From Pirellulales bacterium (lineage in GTDB: Bacteria > Planctomycetota > Planctomycetia > Pirellulales > JACPPG01), in contig DASZWQ010000114.1 in NCBI GenBank assembly GCA_035546535.1, positions 30,398 to 94,397 on the forward strand: a stretch of 64,000 bases of DNA, written 5' to 3'. Below are positions 1 to 9,500 of this stretch, in pieces (positions within the stretch are counted from its first letter, which is position 1; the number at the start of each line of letters is the position of its first letter). Below the pieces are notes generated by a model, which was not told where the DNA came from, searched no databases, and saw only the letters and a program-made list of their open reading frames with translations. Both the position numbers and the translations under genes were made by a program.

Positions 1-1716
1 TTGGCGCTTTCGCTCCCTCCTTGCAGCGGCCCGGCCACCGAGGCGGCGACCGATAACCCGTCGGCGCAGCTATTGTTGCTCTCGCCGGTCGTTGCGGATG
101 GACGAACGACGGCCATCCTGGAAATCTCGCAGCGTCCGACCGAAGCGCCCGCGGCCGCCGACGGCTACCTGCGATTCCTGTCGGCCGTTTGCGAGGTGGC
201 CGCCGACTACGTTCGGCAGCGGCAATTCCATGAGTTGCGCGAGCACGCCACGTCGCGCGGGCAGTTCGACAACTTCACGCAATCGGTCCACGCCACTCTC
301 GATTCGCGCCGCGTGGCCTATGCCCTGGCCAACGATGGTCGGTCGATCATCGGCTGCGACCGCGCGAGCGTGGCGCTCATGCGCGGGCGGAAGGCACGCT
401 TGCTCGCGGTCTCGGGCGTCGACACGCTGAATCGCCGCGCGGCCAGCGTGCGGGCCCTCGAAGCGCTCACTAGCGCGGCGGTCGCGATCGATGAACCGCT
501 GTGGTACCCGGCGGACGTTGCCGAGCTGCCGCCGCAAATCGAGCGCGTATTGCAGGCTTATCTCGACGAATCGCACGCCCGGCAATTGGCCGTTATTCCG
601 TTGCGCGAGCCGGTCACGGATGACGATCATCCGCGCGAGGCACGGCCCATCGGCGCACTGGTATGCGAATACTTCAAGCCACACGATGACGCCGGGCAGG
701 CGCAAGCGCTGCCGCTCGCCGTGGCCGCGCAGGGGGCGACCGCGCTGGCAAACGCCCTGGAATACGAAGCGATTCCCTTCGCCCGCCTGTGGCGTGGGCT
801 GGGCCAATCGCGACGGCTGGTGCGCGGCCGACAATTACCCAAGACTCTCTTGGCCTTGGCCGCAATCGCCGCCGCCGTGGCGACGCTGGCGTGGGTGCAG
901 GTCGACTTCACCGTCGAAGGACGCGGAGAGTTGGTGCCCGCGGTGCGCCGCGACGTCTTTGCGCCGGTCGACGGCGTAATCTCGGAAATCCTCGTAGCGC
1001 ACGGCGACGCCGTACGCGAAGGGCAGGAACTGCTCGTACTGCGGCGCCCGCAACTGGAGCTGGAACGCACCCGCGTGTTGGGCGAGCTGCAAACGGCGCG
1101 CAAGAAGTTGTCGAGCCTGCAGGCCATGCGCTTCGCGGGGAACGCGTCCTCGGCCGAGGCCCGCGAACAATATCGCCAGCGCACTGCCGACGAAGAAGAA
1201 GTCAAAGAGCAACTCGCGAGCTTGCAAGAACAGCTCGCGCTGCTGGACCAGCAGCAAGCGGAACTAACGGTACGCAGCCCCATCGCCGGCCAGGTGCTCA
1301 CCTGGGACGTCGCGCAAGTGCTCGCCTCGCGACCCATCGAGCGTGGGCAGATGCTGCTATCGATCGGCGACCCGGCGGGGCCGTGGGAACTCGACCTGCG
1401 CGTGGACGATGATCGCATCGGCCACGTGCTCGAGGCGCGGGGCCAATCGGACCTGCCGCTGCCGGTATCGTTTTTGCTAGCGATGGATCCCGATCACGAG
1501 TGCCAGGCGGAGCTTGCCGACGTCGCCCTGAATACCGACGTGCTGGAGAACGCCGGACCGCAGGTTCTGATCACGGCCAAGGTCGATAGCGAGGTCCTGC
1601 AGCGGCCGCGACCGGGGGCCAGCGTGGTGGCAAAAATTCACTGCGGACGGCGATCACTAGGGTTCGTCTGGTTACACGACCTATGGGATGCGGCGCGGAC
1701 GCGATTGTTTTTCTAA
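1..1716 (+). CDS. GAF-domain / HlyD-type membrane-fusion adaptor (5' partial)
   Basis: The frame is open from base 1, and the first visible residues already look like the end of a GAF-like domain, so the true start probably lies upstream of the window. Visible residues about 80-260 resemble a GAF sensor domain. A single hydrophobic segment follows at about 280-298. After it comes a HlyD-type adaptor: a lipoyl half-motif (GVISEILVAHGDAVREGQEL), a coiled coil at about 355-420, and a second lipoyl half with RSPIAGQV. A cytoplasmic GAF sensor joined through one membrane helix to a periplasmic adaptor is unusual, since adaptors normally have only a short N-terminus. It heads a co-directional set with the HlyD protein at 1890 and the M50 fusion at 2841. 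The domain reading is fairly secure; the transported substrate is unknown. Confidence 0.8.
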   Translation: MALSLPPCSGPATEAATDNPSAQLLLLSPVVADGRTTAILEISQRPTEAPAAADGYLRFLSAVCEVAADYVRQRQFHELREHATSRGQFDNFTQSVHATLDSRRVAYALANDGRSIIGCDRASVALMRGRKARLLAVSGVDTLNRRAASVRALEALTSAAVAIDEPLWYPADVAELPPQIERVLQAYLDESHARQLAVIPLREPVTDDDHPREARPIGALVCEYFKPHDDAGQAQALPLAVAAQGATALANALEYEAIPFARLWRGLGQSRRLVRGRQLPKTLLALAAIAAAVATLAWVQVDFTVEGRGELVPAVRRDVFAPVDGVISEILVAHGDAVREGQELLVLRRPQLELERTRVLGELQTARKKLSSLQAMRFAGNASSAEAREQYRQRTADEEEVKEQLASLQEQLALLDQQQAELTVRSPIAGQVLTWDVAQVLASRPIERGQMLLSIGDPAGPWELDLRVDDDRIGHVLEARGQSDLPLPVSFLLAMDPDHECQAELADVALNTDVLENAGPQVLITAKVDSEVLQRPRPGASVVAKIHCGRRSLGFVWLHDLWDAARTRLFF

Positions 1717-1750
1717 CCATTTGTTTGAAAACCTTAGGACCGTCTCGGGT

Positions 1751-1824
1751 GGGTGCCACTGGTAGCTTGTCTACCAGTGCCTATGTGGAGTTCTGCACTG
1801 GTGGGCGAGCCACCAGTGGCACCC
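1751..1824. repeat. Palindromic intergenic repeat, copy 1
   Basis: A 74-bp element in the gap between the first two adaptor genes. It holds two perfect 9-bp hairpins with 5-base loops (1757-1779 and 1796-1818), and its outer ends GGGTGCCACTGG and CCAGTGGCACCC are inverted repeats of each other. A degenerate relative lies at 38610-38686. It behaves like a dispersed REP-type element. It could also act as an attenuator between the two genes. Confidence 0.75.
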
Positions 1825-1889
1825 GATCGAGGATATTAATACGCCGTCGGACGAATTAGCATTTCACGCCAGAACACGCGGAGATCGCC

Positions 1890-2783
1890 ATGCAGTGGCT
1901 CGCTACGATGTGCCTGCTGTTAGCGCCCGATGCTGCGGCGGCCGATGATTCGATCGTGGTCGAGGAAGCCCTGGTCACGTTGATCGAGCAGGCCGAGGTG
2001 CCAGCGCGCGAGGCGGGCGTGCTGGCCGTGATCAATGTCCGTGAAGGCCAAATTGTCGCCGTCGGCGATGCCCTCGCCCACCTCGACGACACGCAGGCCC
2101 AATTGACCAAGAAGCGGGCTGAAATCGAGCTCGACGTCGCCCGGGCCGAGGCCGCGAATGACGTCGACGTGCGCTTCGCCCAGAAATCGACCGAGGTCAC
2201 CCGCGCCGAGCTTCGCCGCGCCAGCGAGTCGATGGAGAAATACAAAAAGAGTGTCTCGGCCACCGAGCTTGACCGGCTGCGTCTCGAGGCCGAGCGCGCG
2301 GCATTGCAAGTCGAACAAGCGCAGGAAGAGTTGAAGGTCGCCGGCTTCACCGAGCGGCTCAAGCAGAACGAGCTGGACTATGCCGCGTGGACCCTCGAAC
2401 GGCTGCGCATCAAGTCACCGCTCGACGGCATGGTGGTCGAGATCAATCAACGGCCCGGGGAATGGGTGGAACCCGGTGAAACCATGTTCCGCGTCGTGCG
2501 CATCGATCGGCTGCGCGTGGAAGCGTTTCTCGATGCCCATCAGGCGGCGGGCTCACTCGCCGGCCGCCCGGTCAAGTTGTCTATCGATGGCAAGGGAGAC
2601 AGGAGCGCGGAATTCTCGGGCAAGATCGTTTTCGTCAGTCCCGAAGTCGATCCGGTGAACGGCCAGGTGCGCGTGTGGGCCGAGGTGGAAAACCGCGACG
2701 GCCAGTTGCGCCCCGGCGTACATGGCAAGCTCACGATCGGCCCGCTACCGGCCGACACTCCGCGCCCGGCGGCGGCGAATTGA
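1890..2783 (+). CDS. HlyD-family periplasmic adaptor subunit
   Basis: A 297-residue exported protein with a signal peptide ending near ADAAAADD (about residue 20). It has the adaptor layout: first lipoyl half (residues about 45-70, REGQIVAVGDALAHLDD), a helical hairpin at about 70-165, second lipoyl half (IKSPLDGMVVEINQRPGEWV) and a beta-barrel region to the end. The protein is short and lacks a long C-terminal domain. CGGAG lies just upstream of the ATG. It sits between a GAF-HlyD fusion and an M50-HlyD fusion, so three adaptor modules are encoded in a row. It probably bridges an inner-membrane component to the outer membrane or cell wall. The substrate cannot be deduced. Confidence 0.85.
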   Translation: MQWLATMCLLLAPDAAAADDSIVVEEALVTLIEQAEVPAREAGVLAVINVREGQIVAVGDALAHLDDTQAQLTKKRAEIELDVARAEAANDVDVRFAQKSTEVTRAELRRASESMEKYKKSVSATELDRLRLEAERAALQVEQAQEELKVAGFTERLKQNELDYAAWTLERLRIKSPLDGMVVEINQRPGEWVEPGETMFRVVRIDRLRVEAFLDAHQAAGSLAGRPVKLSIDGKGDRSAEFSGKIVFVSPEVDPVNGQVRVWAEVENRDGQLRPGVHGKLTIGPLPADTPRPAAAN

Positions 2784-2840
2784 GCGCGATTTCGGCAGGA
2801 TCCGACATTTGAATTTCGACATTCGTCATTTGACACACCC

Positions 2841-5063
2841 GTGACCACGCTTGCTCGACAATCTGCCGCTGCTAGCCGTCGGGCACTGGCCGTGCGCATG
2901 CGCCCGGACCTGGTCGTCGTGCCGCAATCGGTCGCTGGTCGTCGCAGTTGGGCCATCAAAGATCCAGTGGCGCTGGCATATTTTCGACTGCGCGACGAGG
3001 AATTGGCCGTGCTGGAAATGCTCGACGGCCGCGCGAGCGCGGCCGAGATCATGGCCCGTTTTGAACAGCGTTTTGCGCCGCGCCGTCTCACGCCCGAGGG
3101 CTTGCAAGGCTTTCTGGCGCGGCTGCACCGCGACGGTTTGATCGTCTCGGCCGCCGCCGGACAGGGCACGCAACTGCTCGACCGCGCCGGGGCTTCACTG
3201 CGGCGGCGGCGGCTGGCCAGCGTCACGAATCTGTTGTCGATTCGGCTGCCGGGGATCAATCCCACGCGGTTTCTGGAGTATCTGCAACCACTGGCGGCTT
3301 TGTTCTTCTCGCGCACGGCGCTGCTTGCGGGGGCGTCGCTGGCGATCGCCATGCTGGCGGTCATGGCCACGCATGTCGCGCGCTTTGCCGCGCGGTTGCC
3401 CGACTGGCAGAACTACCTCACGCCGCGCAATGCTGTGCTGGCCGTGGCCGCCATTTCGCTGGTGAAGGTGCTACACGAATTCGGGCACGCCTTGGCGTGC
3501 CGGCGTTTCGGCGGCGAGTGTACCGAAATCGGGCCGATGTTCCTCGTGTTTGCCCCTTGCTTGTATTGCGATGTTTCCGATTCCTGGATGTTTGCCAGTA
3601 AATGGCGACGCGCGGCGGTGGCCGCGGCGGGCATTTACGTCGAGGTGGTGTTGGCCGCGATGGCCGCCGCCCTGTGGTGGTCGAGCGAGCCGGGGCTCTT
3701 CAAGGCCTTGTGCTTTAACGTGATGCTCGTCGGCTCGATCAATACGCTCTTGTTCAATGGCAATCCGCTATTGCGCTACGACGGCTACTACGTCCTCTCG
3801 GACTTGATCGAGATACCGAACCTGGCCGAACAATCGTCGACGGCGCTCCGGACGTTGGCCGCGCGCGTGCTGCTGGGGCAGCGTTCGCGAACCCGCAGCG
3901 AGTGGACCGGATGGCGATACGTTTTCCTGCTCGCCTACGGCGTTGCCGCTACGGCTTATCGTTTTGTGCTGGTGGCCCTGTTGCTGTGGTTCTGCTATCG
4001 AGCACTTTTGCCCTATCGGTTGGAGACGCTCGCCGTCGCGCTCGGCGCGAGCGTGCTGGGCGGCATGATTGCGAGCCCGCTCGCGCGCGGCTGGCGTTTT
4101 GCCCGCACGCCCACGGTGGGACCAAAAGTGCCGGCCGCACGCCTTTTCGCGGTGGGGGTTCTGACTCTCTCGCTCCTGGCGGCGCTCGTGCTCGTCCCCC
4201 TGCCGGTGCGGGTCACGGCACCGGTGGTGATCGAACCGCAAGACGCTCAGAGGGTCTACGTATCCGAAGCGGGCACGCTGCAATTCGCCGTCGCGGCGGG
4301 GCAGGCGGTGCAGGCAGGCGAGACACTCGCGCGCCTGACAAACCCCGATCTGGACCTGGAACTCGCACGCCTGACGGGCGAGCGCAATCAGCAGCGTTCG
4401 CGCTTGGCAAATCTGGAAAGGCGCCGCGGGCAGGATCGCGCCGCTGCCGCCGAGATTCCCACCGCACGCGAGGCGCTCGCCGACGTCGAAGAGCGTCTCG
4501 CCAAGCGCACTGCCGATCGCGAGCGACTCGTGCTGCGGGCACCGATCGCCGGAACCGTACTACCACCGGAGTGGAACGCGCAGCCCGTGCTGCCCGAATC
4601 GCTGCCGACGTGGCGCGGGACGCCAATGCTCGCGCGAAACCAGGGCGCATTTCTAGAGGTCGGCACACTTTTTTGCCTGATAGGCGACCCGCAACGCGTC
4701 GAGGCCGTGGCCACGGTCGATCAGGCCGACATCGATCGGCTGGCCGTGGGCGAGCGCGTCGACATCAAGGTCGACCAGGCGGCCGGCACGATTCTCCTCG
4801 GCACCGTCAAGGAGGTTGCCGAAGTCGACGTCGATATCGCGCCGCGGCGGCTCGCCAAGACAGGCGAGTTAGCAACCCGTACCGATTCCACGGGCATCGC
4901 GCGGCCGTTGTCGGCCTCGTACCAGGTGCGCATCGTCCTGGACACGACGGATCGGACGGTGCTCTTAGGCGCGCCAGGCCGGGTGCGCATTCACTGTCCG
5001 GCCGAGTCGGTCGTGGCACGCGTTCGCCGCTGGCTGCGCGGATCGTTTCATTTTTCCGTGTAG
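2841..5063 (+). CDS. PqqD-like / site-2 protease (M50) / HlyD fusion membrane protein
   Basis: A 740-residue protein with three parts. Residues about 18-107 resemble a PqqD-like winged helix, the fold used as a RiPP recognition element. Residues about 135-460 form a polytopic M50 domain with HEFGH at 212-216 and the second metal motif NPLLRYDG at 308-315 (ligand D314), so the zinc site looks intact. After a last membrane helix (about 435-455) comes a HlyD-like region with lipoyl halves (VAAGQAVQAGETLARL; RAPIAGTV), a coiled coil and a barrel. The start is GTG with no clear Shine-Dalgarno; the gap from the previous gene is 57 bp. A protease joined to a peptide-binding domain and an adaptor suggests cleavage and export of a peptide or protein, but that is inference. 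Confidence 0.85.
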   Translation: MTTLARQSAAASRRALAVRMRPDLVVVPQSVAGRRSWAIKDPVALAYFRLRDEELAVLEMLDGRASAAEIMARFEQRFAPRRLTPEGLQGFLARLHRDGLIVSAAAGQGTQLLDRAGASLRRRRLASVTNLLSIRLPGINPTRFLEYLQPLAALFFSRTALLAGASLAIAMLAVMATHVARFAARLPDWQNYLTPRNAVLAVAAISLVKVLHEFGHALACRRFGGECTEIGPMFLVFAPCLYCDVSDSWMFASKWRRAAVAAAGIYVEVVLAAMAAALWWSSEPGLFKALCFNVMLVGSINTLLFNGNPLLRYDGYYVLSDLIEIPNLAEQSSTALRTLAARVLLGQRSRTRSEWTGWRYVFLLAYGVAATAYRFVLVALLLWFCYRALLPYRLETLAVALGASVLGGMIASPLARGWRFARTPTVGPKVPAARLFAVGVLTLSLLAALVLVPLPVRVTAPVVIEPQDAQRVYVSEAGTLQFAVAAGQAVQAGETLARLTNPDLDLELARLTGERNQQRSRLANLERRRGQDRAAAAEIPTAREALADVEERLAKRTADRERLVLRAPIAGTVLPPEWNAQPVLPESLPTWRGTPMLARNQGAFLEVGTLFCLIGDPQRVEAVATVDQADIDRLAVGERVDIKVDQAAGTILLGTVKEVAEVDVDIAPRRLAKTGELATRTDSTGIARPLSASYQVRIVLDTTDRTVLLGAPGRVRIHCPAESVVARVRRWLRGSFHFSV

Positions 5064-5110
5064 CGCAGCGCAAACGCCAGAGGCGAAGCCCGAACGATCG
5101 GCGAAACCGC

Positions 5111-6010
5111 CTACGGGATCAAGAAGCACAGGCCCACGATGTAGGCCGTTTCCATCGAGATGGCGTCGAGACGCACTTCCGGCCAGTTGATCTGATACGG
5201 CGCGCGGCTGCCCGGCCGGTAATACCCGAGCGAGTAGACGCGCTCACGCGGCGGGTGGACGACCATCATGTAGGGGAGCAATGGAATCTTGACGAAGAAC
5301 TGCGCGCCCGAGATCCAGAACTGGCCGATGCCCCAGTCGTAGCCGTAGCGCTCGAGATTGGGTTGCTCGAAGTACAACGGCTGATTGAAGAAGGCCGGCG
5401 ATTCCCAGTAATACGAGTAATTCAGCGGTATGCGCTGATATTCCGTCGCGCCAAACTCGCGATCGAGCGTGGACGTGGGATCGGTCTCGCGCGGAACTTG
5501 CCCTTCCTTGGGCAGAATGTTGATCGTCAGCGACCCAATCGGGCGGATGCCGTAGTCACCGTAAGTTGGCGGCGACACGGGACCGGTCGGGCTAGCCGGC
5601 GCAATCGTCTCGCTGGGCGGAGGAAGCGGTATCGGCTGCGCCGAGGGGGACCGTGGCGCGTCAGGTTGGTTCAATAGCGCGGTGGGTCGAACTTGGACCC
5701 GGGATGTCGGCAACCCCATGGGAGCCAGCCGCAGTTCCGAGGAGTTGATCGCTTGCAGTGGTTGACCGACATCGCGCGGCGCCTGCTCGACCGTCGACAT
5801 CCGCAACACGGACCCCTGTGATGCGGGAAGACCGGCCGGGACAAATTGCAGCGAACCTGGCGGATCGGCGACGGCTGTCGATGCACTCTGAAACAAACCC
5901 GTCAGCAAGACACCGACGACTAACAGCCGCGGCCTTGCCACCGCGCGGCGCGCACCACGAGCCGGGCGTTCTTGGCCGACGGCAATCGTTGGCAATGCGT
6001 CGTGCCGCAT
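5111..6010 (-). CDS. Secreted conserved hypothetical protein, planctomycete type
   Basis: 299 residues from the ATG at 6010. This start was chosen because a basic segment and hydrophobic stretch (LLVVGVLLTGLFQSASTAVA) then give a proper signal peptide; longer upstream readings add a low-quality N-terminus. A Pro/Ser-rich middle is followed by a Tyr/Trp-rich C-terminal region of about 130 residues (YYWESPAFFNQPLYFEQ, ERYGYDWG, GYYRPGSRAPYQ) that ends in a hydrophobic VGLCFLIP. That C-terminal pattern resembles exported hypotheticals I associate with planctomycetes; its function is unknown. It converges on the M50 fusion gene with a gap of 47 bp. Confidence 0.75.
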   Translation of the reverse strand: MRHDALPTIAVGQERPARGARRAVARPRLLVVGVLLTGLFQSASTAVADPPGSLQFVPAGLPASQGSVLRMSTVEQAPRDVGQPLQAINSSELRLAPMGLPTSRVQVRPTALLNQPDAPRSPSAQPIPLPPPSETIAPASPTGPVSPPTYGDYGIRPIGSLTINILPKEGQVPRETDPTSTLDREFGATEYQRIPLNYSYYWESPAFFNQPLYFEQPNLERYGYDWGIGQFWISGAQFFVKIPLLPYMMVVHPPRERVYSLGYYRPGSRAPYQINWPEVRLDAISMETAYIVGLCFLIP

Positions 6011-6530
6011 GGTGGTAACGTGTACGAATCGTGAAGGGTGTAGGGGTTCTATCGGCCAGAGATCGGCCTGTGCTGAATTGCAGTTCGCACGTTCCGGCCC
6101 AGGGGAATGACGCAAACCTCCTATCTCAACAGGATTTACTCCCTGGCCGCCGGCTTGTCGTGGAATCACCCTCGGCCAGACCCGCCCAGCGGAAGGCGCG
6201 ATTTCTCGCTCGAATCTCGCGCGCGAATGTAGGGATGGCAGGAGCCAAAAGGTCCGCTGCCGAAGCACGTTACGGCGACAAAATCGTTGACAGTTACGGA
6301 GATTCGTCCTGATAATCGAGGTCTACGCCGCGCGCGGAACAGAGCCTGCCAGAAGCGGCGCGGCGCATAGCCTGGCAAGATCAAGGTCGGGGCGGCGGCC
6401 GTAGATAGGTATCAGCCCGGTTCTGGGCGCGTGGGTTCGCGTTGGCGTCGTAAAATCGTCGCTCGGCGCGGGTGTTACGCGTCCCGCTGCGGCCCGGCTC
6501 ACATCACGGCAAAAAAAGCGGCAGACAGCA
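6011..6530. other. 520-bp intergenic region upstream of the surface protein
   Basis: No convincing gene was found. It separates a minus-strand secreted hypothetical from the plus-strand surface-protein gene, so it must carry promoters for both directions. The only strong signal is the promoter-like pair at 6287-6316; if used, it would leave a leader of roughly 200 bases before the ATG at 6531. Confidence 0.6.
6287..6316 (+). promoter_or_regulatory. Candidate sigma-70 promoter of the surface-protein gene
   Basis: TTGACA at 6287-6292 and GATAAT at 6311-6316, separated by 18 bases. This is a consensus -35 box with a five-of-six -10 box, an unusually good match in such GC-rich DNA. It points at the gene starting at 6531, about 200 bases downstream. 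Confidence 0.55.
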
Positions 6531-9500
6531 ATGACACTGCGCGAGCTCTTGGACCGTCTTGGTGTCTCTTCTCAGCGTCGACCCGGCCAGGCCTCATGGC
6601 AGCAGAGCGAGGAGGAATTGTTCCCTGCGCTCTACGTCCATCGGCTCGAAGAACGGCGCCTGCTCAACGCCGCGCCGGTGGCCGTGGCGCCCGCTCCGAC
6701 GCCTAAAGATAGCGGCACCGAAGCGCACACGTCTGCCCATGCCGCGAGCCACGATCAGGCCGGGAACGATGTCCAGAATCTGGCGCGAATCACATACGGC
6801 GGGCCGAGCTACGGAAATTTCTCGGCCGAGATGATCGCCCTCACCGCGCATGCGGGTCACGGCAGTGGCGGCCACGACTCCGCAAAGAACGACGACAGCG
6901 GCAGTGACTCGACGGACGCGGCCGACGCAACCGCCAACGCGGACGTGACGCCGGCCGCCACGGCGCAGGTCGCGGCGCTCGAGATGGTCACCGGTTTCGG
7001 CCTGGCCGCTGATCAGCCGCCGGTCAACGTGGTGCCAGGTCCACAAACGACTAACGAAGATACCTCGCACGTGATCACGGGGCTGTCGGTTTCGGATCCT
7101 GATTCCGGATCGAATCCGATTACGACGCAATTCTCGGTCAACCACGGCACGCTGTCCGTCGATACCACCGGCGGCGTCGCGCAGCCGAGCGGCGCGATCC
7201 TGATGCCCGACGGCACGGTAATCACCGGCAATGGTACCAATACGCTGATCATTGCCGGCAGCACTTCGCAAATTACCAGCGAACTTTCGGCAGGCCTGAC
7301 CTATACGCCGAATCTGGATTACAACGGCGCCGACCAGCTCACGATGACGTCGAATGATCTCGGCGCTACGGGCTCGGGCGGGCCCCTGCAAGATGTCGAT
7401 GCCGTGGCGATCGCGGTCGCGGCGGTCGATGATCCGCCGGTGAATGTCGTGCCGGGCCCGCAATCGACGAACGAAAATGCGGCGCTCGTCATTTCCGGCT
7501 TGTCGGTGTCGGACGTCGACTCGGGCAGCAATCCGATCATTACGCAATTGAGCGTCGCCCACGGCACGCTCTCGGTCGATACCACCGGCGGCGTCGTGCA
7601 GCCGAGCGGCGCCATCCTCATGCCGGATGGCACGGTGATCACGGGCAACGGCACGAGCACGCTGATCATCACGGGTACTACGGCGCAAATCACGAGCGAG
7701 TTGTCCGCGGGTCTGACCTATACGCCAGGCTTGAACTACCACGGCAGCGATACGCTGACGATGACTTCGAACGATCTGGGCGCCACTGGCCTGGGCGGGC
7801 CTCTCAAGGACGTCGATACCGTCGCGATCTCGGTGCTTCAGGTGGACCAGCCGCCGGTGAACGTCGTGCCGGGTCCACAAACGGCGCACGAAAACTCGCC
7901 GCTGGTGATCGGTGGACTATCGGTTTCGGACCCCGATTCTGGTTCCAATCCGATCACGACGCAGTTCACCGTCGCGCATGGCACGCTGTCGGTCGACACG
8001 ACCGGTGGCGTTGTACAACCCAGCGGCGCGATCCTTCTGCCCGATGGCACCGTGATCACCGGCAACGGCACGAATGCCTTGATCATCACCGGCAGCACGA
8101 CGCAAATCAGCAATGAGTTGTCGCACGGTCTGACTTATACGCCGGCCGCGAATTATTTCGGCGGTGACACGTTGACGATGACGTCGAACGACCTGGGCGC
8201 CACCGGCTTGGGCGGACCGCTGAAAGACATCGACGCCGTGGCCATCACGGTGCTCGAAGTCGATCAGCCGCCGGTGAATGCCGTGCCAGGCCCGCAAACC
8301 GCGCTTGAGAACACACCGAAGGTGATCGGCGGATTGTCGGTTTCCGACCCCGATTCGGGCACAAGTCCGATCACGACCCAGCTCACCGTGACGCACGGAA
8401 CGTTGACCGTCGATACGACCGGCGGTGTTACGCAACCGAGCGGGGCGATCCTGCTGCCCGACGGCACGGTGATCACGGGCAATGGCACCAGCACGCTGAT
8501 CATCACCGGCACCACGGCGCAAATCAGCAATGAGCTTTCGCAGGGTCTGACCTACACGCCCGCCGCAGATTACTTTGGCGGCGATACGCTGACCGTGACC
8601 TCGAACGACCTGGGCGCCACCGGCTTGGGAGGACCGCTCAAGGACACGGACACCGTGGCCATTACGGTGCTCCAGGTCGATAAGCCGCCGGTGAACGTGG
8701 TACCTGGACCGCAGACGACCAATGAAGACACGCCGGTGGTGATCGGCGGATTGTCGGTTTCGGATCCGGATTCCGGTTCATCGCCGATTACGACGCAACT
8801 CACCGTTTCGCACGGCACGCTCTCGGTCGACACGACGGGCGGCGTCACTCAGCCGAGCGGCGCGATTCTGATGCCCGACGGCACGGTCATCACCGGTAAC
8901 GGTACGAACACGGTGATCATCCTCGGCACGACCTCGCAGATTACGAACGAGCTGTCGCACGGCCTGACGTATACGCCCACGTTTGCGTACTTCGGTCCCG
9001 ACACGCTCACGATGAAGTCGAACGATCTAGGGGCCACGGGCGTCGGCGGTCCGTTGACGGACACGGATACCGTGGCCATTACCGTCGCGCCGGTCGTGCA
9101 CGCCCCCACGCTCACCGTCACGAGCCCCGCCAGTGGATTCAACGGCCTGCCGATTTCGATCGGTATCTCGGGCGCGCTCACCGACAGCAACAAGCCCGAA
9201 GTGCTCACGTTCAACGTCTCGGGCGTGCCGACCGACGCCGTATTGCACGACGGCCTGGGCAACGATCACTCAGGGCAATCGAGCTACACACTGACCGAGG
9301 CCGAGGTGGCCGGGCTGACGTTGACCATGCCCGACAGCAACGTCTCGCAGAATTTCGATCTAACCGTCGTGGCCGTGGCCACCGATGCGGCGATCAACCA
9401 GACGGCCTCGTCGGCGCCGCAGACGATTTCGGTCGCGAGCCTGAATCCTTACCCGATTTTGACCAATCTTTCGGCCCCGGATGTGTTGCAGGGATCGTCG

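Noticed and set aside
7017..9101. Possible CRISPR or other DNA repeat array
   Set aside because: Units are 417 bp, in one reading frame and encode repeat protein domains, so they are coding repeats.
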